From assembly GCA_945867875.1 (NCBI GenBank), contig CAMBJF010000008.1, positions 1-25,542 on the forward strand: a stretch of DNA of 25,542 nt, read 5' to 3'. Positions within the stretch are counted from its first letter, which is position 1. The number at the start of each line of letters is the position of its first letter. The notes beneath the pieces were generated by a model. It searched no databases. It worked only from the letters and a program-made list of their open reading frames with translations, and had not been told where the DNA came from. A program made the translations under genes and the position numbers. Below, in pieces: positions 7,656 to 15,176 of this stretch. The stretch is from an uncultured Ruminococcus sp. (GTDB lineage: Bacteria > Bacillota > Clostridia > Oscillospirales > Ruminococcaceae).

Positions 7656-8618
7656 ATGAGTAAATTTATGACAGTCGTTACCAATAAATGGTTCCGAATC
7701 GGAGTGAGCATTCTTGGCGTGGTTTATTCCCTCGTCCTTGCCTACTTCGACTACAACGTATTTTTCTATGACATCGAGTATGTGAGCCGAAAGGAATTTG
7801 CCATCGTCGGCTCGCTGTTCTCCGCTGTTATCTGCCTATTGTTCCTCTACACAAGAAAATCCCCCCTCACCTGCATATACGGAATGGTGAATATGCTGCT
7901 GTTTTTCCCGCTGCTGTTGCTTGACTGGGGAAACTGGCCATTGCTTCTCCCTGCGGCAGTCGTTACCCTCTTCGGATTTTTCTGCTGCCATATGAACGAA
8001 ACGGCAAAGACCATTTTCGGAACAATATTCCTGCTTATGTACATACTGGGCGGTATAGCCTTTTTCCTGATAATGAACGTGTTCAGAGTGACCACCACGG
8101 ACACCCTTATCGAAAGGGGAGTTTCCCCCTCGGGCGCATTCAGATATTACGTCCTTGATGTTCAGAACAAGTCCACAGGAAAGCTCTGCGTCTATGTTCA
8201 GCCCAACACCCTTGACAAGGACCACGGCTTCATCAGAATGGACAGCACCATTAAAAAGCTTGTAAAGCAGGCTCCCAAGCCTGTTGAGTTCGAGTGCGAG
8301 TGGAGCGGAACAAAAATGATAATCAACGGCGAGGTTTATTTCGATGAAGCGAAGAACCTTGCGGAGGAAAACGGACAGCTTGTATATGACATCTCCGACG
8401 GCAGCTGGAGCTATACATATTTCTCTATCGAATATCCTATCTTCAACACCATTGAGGACGTAAAAGGCAAGATTGACAAGCTTGCAGACAAGCTCTCTGA
8501 GGAAAACGAGACATCTTCCGACAGCTCCGAGACTGCATCTGAGCAGGACGGCGATACATCAGACACCTCTGAGACCGGATCCGAGACAGAGGATACCGAA
8601 CCTGTTACCGAAGAATAA
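7656..8618 (+). CDS. Membrane protein of unknown function with acidic Ser/Thr tail
   Basis: I do not recognise a family. The 320-residue protein has five or so hydrophobic helices in its first 150 residues (for example ILGVVYSLVLAYF, FAIVGSLFSAVICLLFLY, MVNMLLFFPLLLLDW and IFLLMYILGGIAFFLIM). A soluble mixed alpha/beta region follows (about 150-270). The C-terminal 45 residues are almost only Glu, Asp, Ser and Thr (ENETSSDSSETASEQDGD and onward), a low-complexity acidic tail. The soluble part contains FRYYVLDVQNKSTGKLCVYV, which resembles DUF5412-type domains in Bacillota membrane proteins; that link is a guess. It is transcribed from its own extended -10 promoter and ends in a strong hairpin terminator. 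Confidence 0.75.
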   Translation: MSKFMTVVTNKWFRIGVSILGVVYSLVLAYFDYNVFFYDIEYVSRKEFAIVGSLFSAVICLLFLYTRKSPLTCIYGMVNMLLFFPLLLLDWGNWPLLLPAAVVTLFGFFCCHMNETAKTIFGTIFLLMYILGGIAFFLIMNVFRVTTTDTLIERGVSPSGAFRYYVLDVQNKSTGKLCVYVQPNTLDKDHGFIRMDSTIKKLVKQAPKPVEFECEWSGTKMIINGEVYFDEAKNLAEENGQLVYDISDGSWSYTYFSIEYPIFNTIEDVKGKIDKLADKLSEENETSSDSSETASEQDGDTSDTSETGSETEDTEPVTEE

Positions 8619-8630
8619 AACATAAAGCAA

Positions 8631-8671
8631 CGCCGCACATCAATGAAGCTTCACTGATGTGCGGCGGTTTT
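8631..8671 (+). terminator. Intrinsic terminator after the membrane protein gene
   Basis: A perfect 12-bp stem CGCCGCACATCA (8631-8642) / TGATGTGCGGCG (8655-8666), followed by GTTTTAT. The loop itself contains the palindrome TGAAGCTTCA. The start of the next open frame overlaps this terminator. Confidence 0.9.
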
Positions 8672-9177
8672 ATATTGTCTTATTACAGTATCCGTGGGAG
8701 TTGGAAACAAAAAGAAATGTTAGCATTTCATTGATTGCAGTGTATATTATTCTTGTTGGTATAAGGCTTTATTGGCAAGACATTGCAAAAGCTTCTTCGC
8801 TTGAGCTTACAGAGGAAGGAATTTTAGGCAGTCTCAAAATTTGGGGAGTAAACTCAAAATTAAACATTCCCCTTGATAACATAAGCAGCCTGTATGTCAA
8901 GGAGTCAATTTGGGACAAAATGCGAAGCGGCAAGACTTTAGGAATAGCTTCATCTTCGGGTTCAGTCAAATTCAGATGTGTACAGAATGCAGATGAATTT
9001 GTTGAAACTGTAAATAATCTCACAGAGAAAAGAAAAAATGCCGCAAAAGCTCCGAGTTCAGCTTCCAATCAGGTATCGTCAGCCGATGAACTGAAAAAAT
9101 TCAAGGAGCTTTTAGATGCAGGAGCAATATCACAGGAAGAATATGACTCAAAGAAAAAGCAACTTTTAGGCTTATAA
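8659..9177 (+). CDS. PH-like + SHOCT domain protein, probably truncated at the 5' end
   Basis: Up to 172 residues. A membrane helix (SLIAVYIILVGIRLYW, about 24-39) is followed by a bacterial PH-like domain (about 47-122: LELTEEGILGSLKIWG, the IPLDNISSLYV strand and the final ADEFVETVNNL helix). A Ser/Ala linker leads to a SHOCT domain in the last ~32 residues (ELKKFKELLDAGAISQEEYD, ending QLLGL). SHOCT motifs usually sit at the end of short membrane-associated proteins. The only upstream start is a GTG inside the terminator stem of the previous gene, with no ribosome site; the frame is open back to a stop at 8644. No promoter is visible. Codons are more A/T-rich than in neighbours. This suggests loss of the gene's first part, or acquisition from elsewhere; a TTG at 8701 behind GGGAG is another possible start. 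Confidence 0.6.
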   Translation: MRRFYIVLLQYPWELETKRNVSISLIAVYIILVGIRLYWQDIAKASSLELTEEGILGSLKIWGVNSKLNIPLDNISSLYVKESIWDKMRSGKTLGIASSSGSVKFRCVQNADEFVETVNNLTEKRKNAAKAPSSASNQVSSADELKKFKELLDAGAISQEEYDSKKKQLLGL

Positions 9178-9181
9178 AGAA

Positions 9182-9218
9182 AATCAGCTCCCGCCAAACA
9201 GCAGGAGCTGATTTTTTT
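9182..9218. terminator. Terminator between the PH-SHOCT gene and the histidine kinase
   Basis: The 10-bp stem AATCAGCTCC (9182-9191) / GGAGCTGATT (9204-9213) ends in a run of seven T on the + strand. On the - strand the tail is ATTTTCTTT, so it may also stop the kinase operon. Confidence 0.88.
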
Positions 9219-10668
9219 ACATATTAATATCTTTTGGCTTTTCAATCCTGTCCATCTCAAACCAGAACGTGCTGCCGATGCCCTCCTCCGACTTAACGCC
9301 GAACTTGAAGCCGTGAAGAATGAATATCTGCTTTACAATGGAAAGCCCCAGACCCGTTCCGATGACCTCTCTCTTGTGCTTTTCGGCACGGTAGTAGCGG
9401 TCGAATATCAGGGGCATAAGCTCCTTTGAAATGCCGTCGCCCGTGTCGGTAACGGATATCTGTATCTTCTTCGGGGTGCAGACCTCTGTAACATAAACAG
9501 TCTTTTCCTCGCCGGAATAGTTCACGGCATTGTTCACAAGGTTGTAGATTATCTGGTCGAACTTGATAAGATCAGCCTCGCCCCATGCATCCTCATTGGT
9601 GCTCACATAGAACTTGTAGCCGTCACGCTCGGAAAGAAGAGTGTATCGGGTCATAATTTCCTTAAGCCTGCTGCCCACGCAGAACGGCTCCTTGTGAAGC
9701 TCGGTGCTGCCGTTTTCAAGCTTTGTCAGATCCATAATGTCATTTACCAGAGCCGCAAGACGGTCGCTCTCCTCGATGATTATTCCAAGGTGCTCATCAC
9801 GCTTGACAGGGTCATCGCCCGACAGGTCACGTATCATCTCAGCATATGCTTTCACCATCGTAAGGGGCGTGCGCAGGTCATGGGAAATGTTCGCCATAAG
9901 GTCACGGCGCATAGTGTCTATCTTGGTTATCTCGTTTGATGCATAGTTCAGCGTTTCCGCAAGCTGCTCGGTCTCGGTATAGCCACGGCCGTTAAATTTG
10001 ACGTTGTAATCACCCTGAGCAAGCTTCTCAGCCGAACGTGTAATGCGGACGATTGGCGTTGCCACAAGGCTTGAAAGGAAAATGGATATGCCGAACGCCA
10101 GTGCCAGCATCGCAAGGCTCACCTGAAGCATCTGCACCCTAAGTATATCCACCGTGGATTCCAGCGGTTCAAGAGATGTGTTCAAAAGCAGATATCCCTT
10201 GGGGTCATCTTTTGTTCCCAAAAGCATCGCAAACATAAGAGTGTTGTTTTCAAAGCGGGAGTTTTTTATCTCCGCATAATATATCCCCGTTGAGCTGTCA
10301 TAGGCAAGCTTGCGGTATTTTGCAAGGGAAGCGCCGCTGTGGAGCAGGCAGTTTTTGCCCATAACATCATAGGAATAAACGCTTAGCCCGTATCTGTCCT
10401 GAATAAGCACGCAGGTGTCATTATCGTGGGCTATCCTATCAAGGGAGTCGGTAGTAAAGCCCTCCTCGCTCCATTTTGTAAGGATATAGCTTGCGATAGA
10501 CGAAATATCGTTGGTTTTCTCCGTTCTGTAGGTGGCTTCGAGGGAGAATGTAAAGGATATCCATATCATTATGAGAATGCTCACAATGAAAATGGCAAAA
10601 TATATCCACACCGTGAAACGGATACTTCTCAGAGCCTTTTTCAGCTCGGTTTTCTTACTTGCCGCCAT
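9217..10668 (-). CDS. Sensor histidine kinase
   Basis: A 483-residue membrane kinase of the OmpR-associated (HisKA) class. It has one helix near residues 19-42, an extracytoplasmic sensor region of about 140 residues, and a second helix (about 180-205). A HAMP domain follows (ATPIVRITRSAEKLAQGDY). The H-box NISHDLRTPL places the phosphorylated His at 263. The catalytic domain shows the N-box NLVNNAVNYS, G1 DTGDGI, F-box FDRYYRAE and G2 GTGLGLSIV. It should autophosphorylate in response to an outside signal and pass phosphate to the regulator encoded just upstream, whose gene it overlaps by 14 bases. The signal cannot be told from the sensor region. Its stop codon lies in the terminator's T-run. 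Confidence 0.95.
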   Translation of the reverse strand: MAASKKTELKKALRSIRFTVWIYFAIFIVSILIMIWISFTFSLEATYRTEKTNDISSIASYILTKWSEEGFTTDSLDRIAHDNDTCVLIQDRYGLSVYSYDVMGKNCLLHSGASLAKYRKLAYDSSTGIYYAEIKNSRFENNTLMFAMLLGTKDDPKGYLLLNTSLEPLESTVDILRVQMLQVSLAMLALAFGISIFLSSLVATPIVRITRSAEKLAQGDYNVKFNGRGYTETEQLAETLNYASNEITKIDTMRRDLMANISHDLRTPLTMVKAYAEMIRDLSGDDPVKRDEHLGIIIEESDRLAALVNDIMDLTKLENGSTELHKEPFCVGSRLKEIMTRYTLLSERDGYKFYVSTNEDAWGEADLIKFDQIIYNLVNNAVNYSGEEKTVYVTEVCTPKKIQISVTDTGDGISKELMPLIFDRYYRAEKHKREVIGTGLGLSIVKQIFILHGFKFGVKSEEGIGSTFWFEMDRIEKPKDINM

Positions 10669-11341
10669 CGAACTTGTAGCCCATTCCTCTCAGAGTGACG
10701 ATAAATTTGCGGTATTCCCCGAGAGAGTTTCTCAGCATCTTGATGTGGGTGTCAACGGTTCTGTCATCGCCGTAGAAATCGTATCCCCATACCTCTTCAA
10801 GAAGCTTTTCACGGGAAAGCGCAATGCCCTTGTTGCGGACAAGATAGAAAAGGAGATCGTATTCCTTTGGGGTAAGGGAAGCGGGAACGCCGTCCACCTT
10901 AACAACTCTGCCCGACATATCGATTTCAAGTCCCTCGAACTTGAGAGTCTCCCTGCCCTCGGTCTGCTCTGCGGGAGCACTTCTCTTGATGACCGCCCTT
11001 ATTCTCGCAAGGAGCTCCTTGGGAGAGAAGGGCTTTGTAACATAGTCGTCAACGCCTATCTCGAAACCGAAAAGCTTGTCGTATTCCTCGCCCCTTGCTG
11101 AGAGCATAATAACGGGGGTGTGCTTGGTCTTGCGAATTTCCTTTACAGCGGAATAACCGTCAAGCTTCGGCATCATAATGTCCATAATGATAAGGTCGAA
11201 GTCCTCCTTGCGGCAAATTTCAACAGCCTCCATACCGTCCTCGGCTTCAACGGTCTCAAAGCCGTCAAACTTGGCATATTCGCTTATAACGTTTCTGATA
11301 TTCTTTTCATCATCAACAATAAGAATCCTTTTTTTATCCAT
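10655..11341 (-). CDS. OmpR/PhoB-family response regulator
   Basis: A 228-residue two-domain regulator. The receiver domain has the acidic pair Asp10/Asp11, the phosphorylated Asp54 in IIMDIMMPKLDG, the switch Ser in MLSARGEEYDK and the conserved Lys in VTKPFSPKEL. The winged-helix DNA-binding domain (about 130-225) has LTPKEYDLLFYLVRN, the recognition region EEVWGYDFYGDDRTVDTHIKMLR and the wing GMGYKF. It is the first gene of the two-component operon, with the kinase overlapping its 3' end. The ribosome site GCAGGGA lies just before the ATG. Targets are unknown; the neighbouring MFS gene is a possible but unproven one. Confidence 0.96.
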   Translation of the reverse strand: MDKKRILIVDDEKNIRNVISEYAKFDGFETVEAEDGMEAVEICRKEDFDLIIMDIMMPKLDGYSAVKEIRKTKHTPVIMLSARGEEYDKLFGFEIGVDDYVTKPFSPKELLARIRAVIKRSAPAEQTEGRETLKFEGLEIDMSGRVVKVDGVPASLTPKEYDLLFYLVRNKGIALSREKLLEEVWGYDFYGDDRTVDTHIKMLRNSLGEYRKFIVTLRGMGYKFDGGK

Positions 11342-11393
11342 AATGATCCCTGCTTTCTCTGTATTTTTTGTGGGGTCTGATTTTTATGATTAC

Positions 11394-11399
11394 ATTATA
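11394..11399 (-). promoter_or_regulatory. -10 element of the response regulator operon
   Basis: Reads TATAAT on the - strand, about 52 bases before the start codon. The upstream -35 region is weak (TTCACA is 20 bases away), which fits a promoter that needs an activator, perhaps the regulator itself. Confidence 0.55.
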
Positions 11400-11467
11400 A
11401 CACGCAAATGTGTATTTTTTGTGAAAATCAGGAGAAAACAGCCGATATCACAGGATAACGGTGCAAA

Positions 11468-11513
11468 AAATCGCCAACATTCAACATTTGGTTGGGTAAA
11501 TGTTGAATGTTGG
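11468..11513 (-). terminator. Perfect 16-bp inverted repeat, likely MFS-gene terminator
   Basis: CCAACATTCAACATTT (11474-11489) and its exact complement (11498-11513) enclose an 8-base loop. Each arm contains the direct repeat CAACATT twice. On the - strand the hairpin is followed by CGATTTTTT, as expected for a terminator of the MFS gene ending at 11622. On the + strand it is followed by TAATTTTT. The AT-rich stem is unusual for a terminator, and a DNA-binding site is an alternative. Confidence 0.7.
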
Positions 11514-11621
11514 TAATTTTTATGATTTATATTATGACCAAATGGAATTGAGCTGATTGATTTATCGCTCAAACATACTAACGTTACCGAGCCACAAATA
11601 AGAAATTTTTCTCAATATATC

Positions 11622-12818
11622 TTATCGAGATATCTGCTTAGCCACGCCAATGCGCTTCTCCGCAAAAAGACATACCGTCATAACCACAGGGAATATCATC
11701 GCCGCAAGAATGCCCGCTTTCATATCCCCGCCTGCCCTGTCGGAAACAAATCCCACAAGAGTGGGACCGCCCGAACAGCCCACATCCCCCGCAAGTGCAA
11801 GGAGCGCAAACATAGCCGTGCCGCCGCCCCTTATTGAAGCGGAAGCCTTGCTGAATGTGCCGGGCCACATTATGCCAACCGAAAAGCCGCACACCGCACA
11901 GCCGATAAGGGACACCACAGGGTTCGGCACAAGGGTGATGCACAGATATGCACCTATGCACAGAAAGCAGCTGTATTTCATAAACCTGTCAAGATCGAGC
12001 CTGTGACCGTATTTGCCGTAAATGAGCCGTGAAAGCCCCATAAGCACCGCAAAAGCCATTGGCCCCGCAAGGTCGCCCACAGTCTTGCTCACCCCGAGAC
12101 ACTTTTCAGCAAATGCAGAAGCCCACTGGCTCACAGCCTGCTCGCTTGCCCCCGCACATATCATCATCACAAGGAGCATTCTGAAAATGCCGCTTGCAAA
12201 AAGCTCTTTGAATGTAAGTCCCGTTTCGCCCTCCTCCACAAGGGGATATATTGGCACCTTTGCAAAAAGCACAGTGTTGAGCACAGGCACAGCCGCCCAT
12301 ATCAAAGCGAGTATCTTCCAGTTTTCCGTGCCGAAAATGGAGAAAAATGCGGTGGAGAGGAGAACAACCCCAACGTGTCCCCAGCAGTAAAATGAGTGGA
12401 GCAGGCTCATTGCTTTTTCCTTGTTGTCCGTGGGGCACGCCTCGATAATGGGGCTTATAAGCACCTCGATAAGTCCGCCGCCCACAGCATAAATCACCAC
12501 AGATATGAGCAGTCCCGCAAATGCATCGGGCATTATCTGCGGCAGCACCGTCAGCATAATAAGTCCAGCCGCTGAGCAGATGTGGGCTATAATTGCCGAG
12601 GCACGATAGCCTATCTTATCCGCAAAGCCTGCCGAGAGCAGATCGACCGCAAGCTGAACGCCGAAATTTACGGTTATGATCAGTGTTATCTGAGAAAGGG
12701 GAATGCCGTAGCTTTTCTGAAAGGTCACAAAAAGCAGGGGCACAAAGTTATTGACAATTGCCTGCACGATATATCCGATAAAGCAGGCATACATTGTTGA
12801 CTTGTAATTTGGTTTCAT
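11622..12818 (-). CDS. MFS transporter
   Basis: A 398-residue membrane protein with about 12 hydrophobic helices and the major facilitator layout. The loop between helices 2 and 3 carries the motif-A-like GFADKIGYRASA, and the equivalent loop in the second half reads SRLIYGKYGHRLD. The segment YAVGGGLIEVLISPIIEACP in helix 4-5 resembles sugar and FucP-like members of the family. The substrate is not determined. The gene is divergent from an AraC-type regulator with only 118 bases between them, the classic layout for a transporter controlled by its neighbour, so a carbohydrate or similar small molecule is plausible. An AAAGGAG ribosome site precedes the ATG. Confidence 0.9.
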   Translation of the reverse strand: MKPNYKSTMYACFIGYIVQAIVNNFVPLLFVTFQKSYGIPLSQITLIITVNFGVQLAVDLLSAGFADKIGYRASAIIAHICSAAGLIMLTVLPQIMPDAFAGLLISVVIYAVGGGLIEVLISPIIEACPTDNKEKAMSLLHSFYCWGHVGVVLLSTAFFSIFGTENWKILALIWAAVPVLNTVLFAKVPIYPLVEEGETGLTFKELFASGIFRMLLVMMICAGASEQAVSQWASAFAEKCLGVSKTVGDLAGPMAFAVLMGLSRLIYGKYGHRLDLDRFMKYSCFLCIGAYLCITLVPNPVVSLIGCAVCGFSVGIMWPGTFSKASASIRGGGTAMFALLALAGDVGCSGGPTLVGFVSDRAGGDMKAGILAAMIFPVVMTVCLFAEKRIGVAKQISR

Positions 12819-12850
12819 ATAAAAAATCTCCTTTTTTCTATACCTGTTGC

Positions 12851-12856
12851 ATTATA
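12851..12856 (-). promoter_or_regulatory. -10 element of the MFS transporter
   Basis: TATAAT on the - strand, about 33 bases before the MFS start codon. No good -35 is present, while CAAAGTYT motifs lie just upstream. This is consistent with an activator-dependent promoter. Confidence 0.55.
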
Positions 12857-12859
12857 TCA

Positions 12860-12920
12860 CAAAGTTTACTCAAAGTCTTGACTAAAATCGTCATTTTATG
12901 ATACAATATCTCCAAAGTCT
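12860..12920. promoter_or_regulatory. Three CAAAGTYT motifs, candidate AraC-type operator
   Basis: CAAAGTTT at 12860, CAAAGTCT at 12871 and CAAAGTCT at 12913. The spacings are 11 and 42 bases, about one and four helical turns, so all three face the same side of the DNA. They surround the promoters of both divergent genes. The operator role is inferred from position and periodicity only. Confidence 0.4.
12878..12907 (+). promoter_or_regulatory. Promoter of the AraC-family regulator
   Basis: TTGACT (12878-12883), an 18-base spacer and TACAAT (12902-12907). Transcription would begin near 12914, over the third CAAAGTCT motif, which suggests self-control. Confidence 0.7.
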
Positions 12921-12936
12921 GTGAAAGGGGATATAT

Positions 12937-13809
12937 ATGCAGATAACCGAGATAATTACCGATGAATCAATGAGAGAGCTGAGACAGCACGGAACAGCAG
13001 GCTTCCCGTTTGAGTATTATTATGATGACATCAGGAGCTTTTCCAAGCAGATTGTTGACTGGCACTGGCACAGGGAATTTGAATTTTGCTATGCCGAAAG
13101 CGGCACGGTGCTGTGCTCCGTAAATTCCGCAAGGATATGTCTCGAAGAGGGGGACGGCATTTTCATAAACAGCCGTGCCATACACCGATTTGAAACGGAA
13201 AACGACGCAAAAATGCCAAATATCCTTTTCAGTCCCGAGTTCATCGCCCCCGACGGCTCGGACATTTATGAGGAATATGTCCGTCCCGTGCTCACGTCGG
13301 GCTGCGAGTATATCGTTATAAGGAAAAATGAAAATATCCTGATGTCACTGCTCACCGACGCTGTTTACACCGCAGCGTCGGGATTTGATGACAAGCTGGG
13401 GATAATGATAAAGGTGTGCAGGCTGTGGCAGGAGATATGTCCTCTCGCCAAAGCCTGCACACCCGCCGCAGACAGGGGAACGATGCTCACCCGCTCCCGA
13501 ATGCGTACAATGATGCAGTTCATAGCCGATAATTACAAAGAAAAGATAACCCTTGCCGACATTGCAGGCTCTGCAAGCATCAGCAAAAGCGAAGCTCTCA
13601 GGTGCTTTAATTCCTGCGTGGGTATGACCCCCGTGAAATATCTCACAGCACTGCGCCTTGAAAAAGCGGCAAAGCTCCTGCTCTCCACCGATGACACGGT
13701 GACACGGATAGCCGTTGAATGCGGCATTGACAACATAAGCTACTTTATCCGTATTTTCACCGCCGCTTTTGGCGTTACACCAAAAGCCTACCGCAGCAGT
13801 ATCACATAA
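12937..13809 (+). CDS. AraC-family transcriptional regulator
   Basis: A 290-residue regulator. The N-terminal half is a cupin-like sensor (about 25-110) with the motif DWHWHREFEFCYAESG and the later INSRAIHRFE, typical of AraC proteins that bind small ligands. The C-terminal ~100 residues hold two helix-turn-helix units: ITLADIAGSASISKSEALRC, then TVTRIAVECGIDNISYFIR with the family signature ending FGVTPKAYR. It is divergent from the MFS transporter and probably controls it in response to the transported compound. The start lies behind GAAAGGGG. The 3' end overlaps the convergent azlD gene by 8 bases, with no terminator between them. Confidence 0.93.
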   Translation: MQITEIITDESMRELRQHGTAGFPFEYYYDDIRSFSKQIVDWHWHREFEFCYAESGTVLCSVNSARICLEEGDGIFINSRAIHRFETENDAKMPNILFSPEFIAPDGSDIYEEYVRPVLTSGCEYIVIRKNENILMSLLTDAVYTAASGFDDKLGIMIKVCRLWQEICPLAKACTPAADRGTMLTRSRMRTMMQFIADNYKEKITLADIAGSASISKSEALRCFNSCVGMTPVKYLTALRLEKAAKLLLSTDDTVTRIAVECGIDNISYFIRIFTAAFGVTPKAYRSSIT

Positions 13810-14128
13810 AATGCATAAGCACCATACAGCAGGCTGTGCCGAGGATTATGCTGAGGAATGTGTTATGTTTGAGCTTATATGAGACCGCCGTCGCAATAAC
13901 TCCCGCAATTTCGGGGATACCCGTGTGAACGATGTCGGTCTTTACATCTTTAAGGCAGTAGATTATAAGCACCGCCATAACTGCCGAGGGGAGCAGCTTT
14001 CCAAGCCTGTCAAGGATATCGGGGAGCTTGTGCTCGCCTCTGAAAACGAGGAACGGGAACGCTCTGAGCAGAAAGGTTATGACCGCTGAAATTATAATGG
14101 CGGCAGCAATATATCCATATCCCGTCAT
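13802..14128 (-). CDS. azlD: AzlD-family branched-chain amino acid exporter subunit
   Basis: A 108-residue protein with four hydrophobic helices, the size and layout of AzlD. The first helix is followed by the conserved FLLRAFPFLVFRGEHKLPDI segment, and the LGKLLPSAVMAVLIIYCL stretch is also typical. AzlD works with the large subunit AzlC to export branched-chain amino acids and analogues. The ATG overlaps the azlC stop by 4 bases (ATGA), which suggests translational coupling. It ends inside the last codons of the convergent AraC gene. Confidence 0.88.
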   Translation of the reverse strand: MTGYGYIAAAIIISAVITFLLRAFPFLVFRGEHKLPDILDRLGKLLPSAVMAVLIIYCLKDVKTDIVHTGIPEIAGVIATAVSYKLKHNTFLSIILGTACCMVLMHFM

Positions 14129-14814
14129 ACCTTTTCACTCTCCTTTCCGCAGAAAAGCACGAGCAGACCCGATGTAATGAGCAGTGCGGGCAGCATAAAT
14201 GCCGATGATCCTAAAATAAAGAGACAGAGCACGCCTACTCCCAGACCCATTAAAGCAGGCTTGTGAGACTTTGCATTTTCCCACCTGTCAATGAAAATTA
14301 TGACAAAAAGTGCCGTCATACAAAAGTCGATGCCCTTTAGCTCAAAGGGAATAAGCTGACCTAAAATGCCGCCGATGACCGAGCCTATGAGCCAGTAGCT
14401 TTTTGAAAAAATCGCCACAAGGAACATTATGCTGTGACGCTCCTCCTTGTCAGACACATTTTCAAGAGTGGTGTTCACCGCAAATGTCTCGTCGGTCATA
14501 GTGTTCACCATATACCATTTCCTTTTGCCCATCTGCTTGAACTCGTCAAGATAGGCAAGGCTGTAAAAGGTCTGCCTGCTGTTCATAAGAATGGCTGTGA
14601 GAGCAATGGTGATAAGTGAAGCGCCGCTGCTTAAAAAGGTTATCAGCACAAACTGAAAGGCTCCTGTGTAGACCGCCTCGCTCACCAGCAGCGACATATA
14701 CCATTTAAAGCCTGCCGATTCCATCATAATGCCGTAAGCCGTTCCCACGAAAATGTAGCTGCACAGAACGGGCAGAGATCTTATAAATGCTTTTTTTAAT
14801 ATCTCCCTGTTCAT
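14125..14814 (-). CDS. azlC: AzlC-family branched-chain amino acid exporter, large subunit
   Basis: A 229-residue membrane protein with about six hydrophobic helices. Family hallmarks are FVGTAYGIMMESAGFKWYM, the YTGAFQFVLITFLSSGAS helix, TAILMNSRQTFYSLAYLD and MTDETFAVN. In AzlCD systems this subunit forms most of the export path for leucine, isoleucine, valine and toxic analogues. The start lies behind TAGGAGAAG and a well-formed promoter. It is first in a two-gene operon with azlD. In B. subtilis the operon is controlled by AzlB; no such gene is seen here. Confidence 0.93.
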   Translation of the reverse strand: MNREILKKAFIRSLPVLCSYIFVGTAYGIMMESAGFKWYMSLLVSEAVYTGAFQFVLITFLSSGASLITIALTAILMNSRQTFYSLAYLDEFKQMGKRKWYMVNTMTDETFAVNTTLENVSDKEERHSIMFLVAIFSKSYWLIGSVIGGILGQLIPFELKGIDFCMTALFVIIFIDRWENAKSHKPALMGLGVGVLCLFILGSSAFMLPALLITSGLLVLFCGKESEKV

Positions 14815-14843
14815 AATATACTTCTCCTATATGATATAGACAT

Positions 14844-14872
14844 ATTATACTCCCATTTTATGTACTTGTTAA
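14844..14872 (-). promoter_or_regulatory. azlCD promoter
   Basis: On the - strand: TTAACA (14872-14867), a 17-base spacer and TATAAT (14849-14844). The ATG lies about 30 bases downstream. Confidence 0.8.
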
Positions 14873-14996
14873 AAACATCAGGCAAATTTTATTCATTTTT
14901 TCAGGAATAAAATTCTGTACTTCGTCACATTGTATAAAGCAGCCGTCATAAATTATCGTTTTATGCCGAATGTCTGCCGAACCGTCCTCAAAGCAC

Positions 14997-15025
14997 TTGA
15001 CGGAAAGAACTTTTGACCTTATAAT
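14997..15025 (+). promoter_or_regulatory. xpt operon promoter
   Basis: TTGACG (14997-15002), a 17-base spacer and TATAAT (15020-15025). The start would be near 15031-15032, leaving a leader of about 170 bases. The 125 bases between this and the azlCD -35 show nothing I can name. Confidence 0.88.
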
Positions 15026-15029
15026 GATA

Positions 15030-15081
15030 TAGTATATACTCTGTCGGCGGAACAGCCCGACAGCACATCTATCTTATACTA
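15030..15081 (+). promoter_or_regulatory. Compact structured leader domain upstream of xpt (candidate attenuator or aptamer)
   Basis: The first ~50 bases of the predicted mRNA fold into an outer helix TAGTATA (15030-15036) / TATACTA (15075-15081) enclosing a hairpin CTGTCGG (15041-15047) / CCGACAG (15057-15063) with loop CGGAACAGC. The unpaired joining strands are TACT and an 11-base CACATCTATCT. The consensus bases of the known purine riboswitch are absent. The 3' strand of the outer helix overlaps the first arm of the inverted repeat that follows, so the two could be mutually exclusive. A regulatory role is inferred. Confidence 0.45.
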
Positions 15082-15176
15082 AGAACCAATTAAAAACTGT
15101 ACAAAAAATCGAACATAATCTTGCATATATGGATTATGCGAAGATTTTTTGTCTACAGTTTTATTGGTTATTAGTA
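15077..15176. repeat. 100-base imperfect inverted repeat in the xpt leader (MITE-like)
   Basis: Paired blocks, outside in: TACTAA/TTAGTA, AACCAAT/ATTGGTT, AAAACTGTA/TACAGTTTT, CAAAAAATC/GATTTTTTG and CATAATC/GATTATG, around an 11-base loop at 15121-15131. That is about 38 base pairs with small bulges. TTA occurs immediately outside both ends, a possible short target duplication. It carries no T-run and no open frame. Confidence 0.85.
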
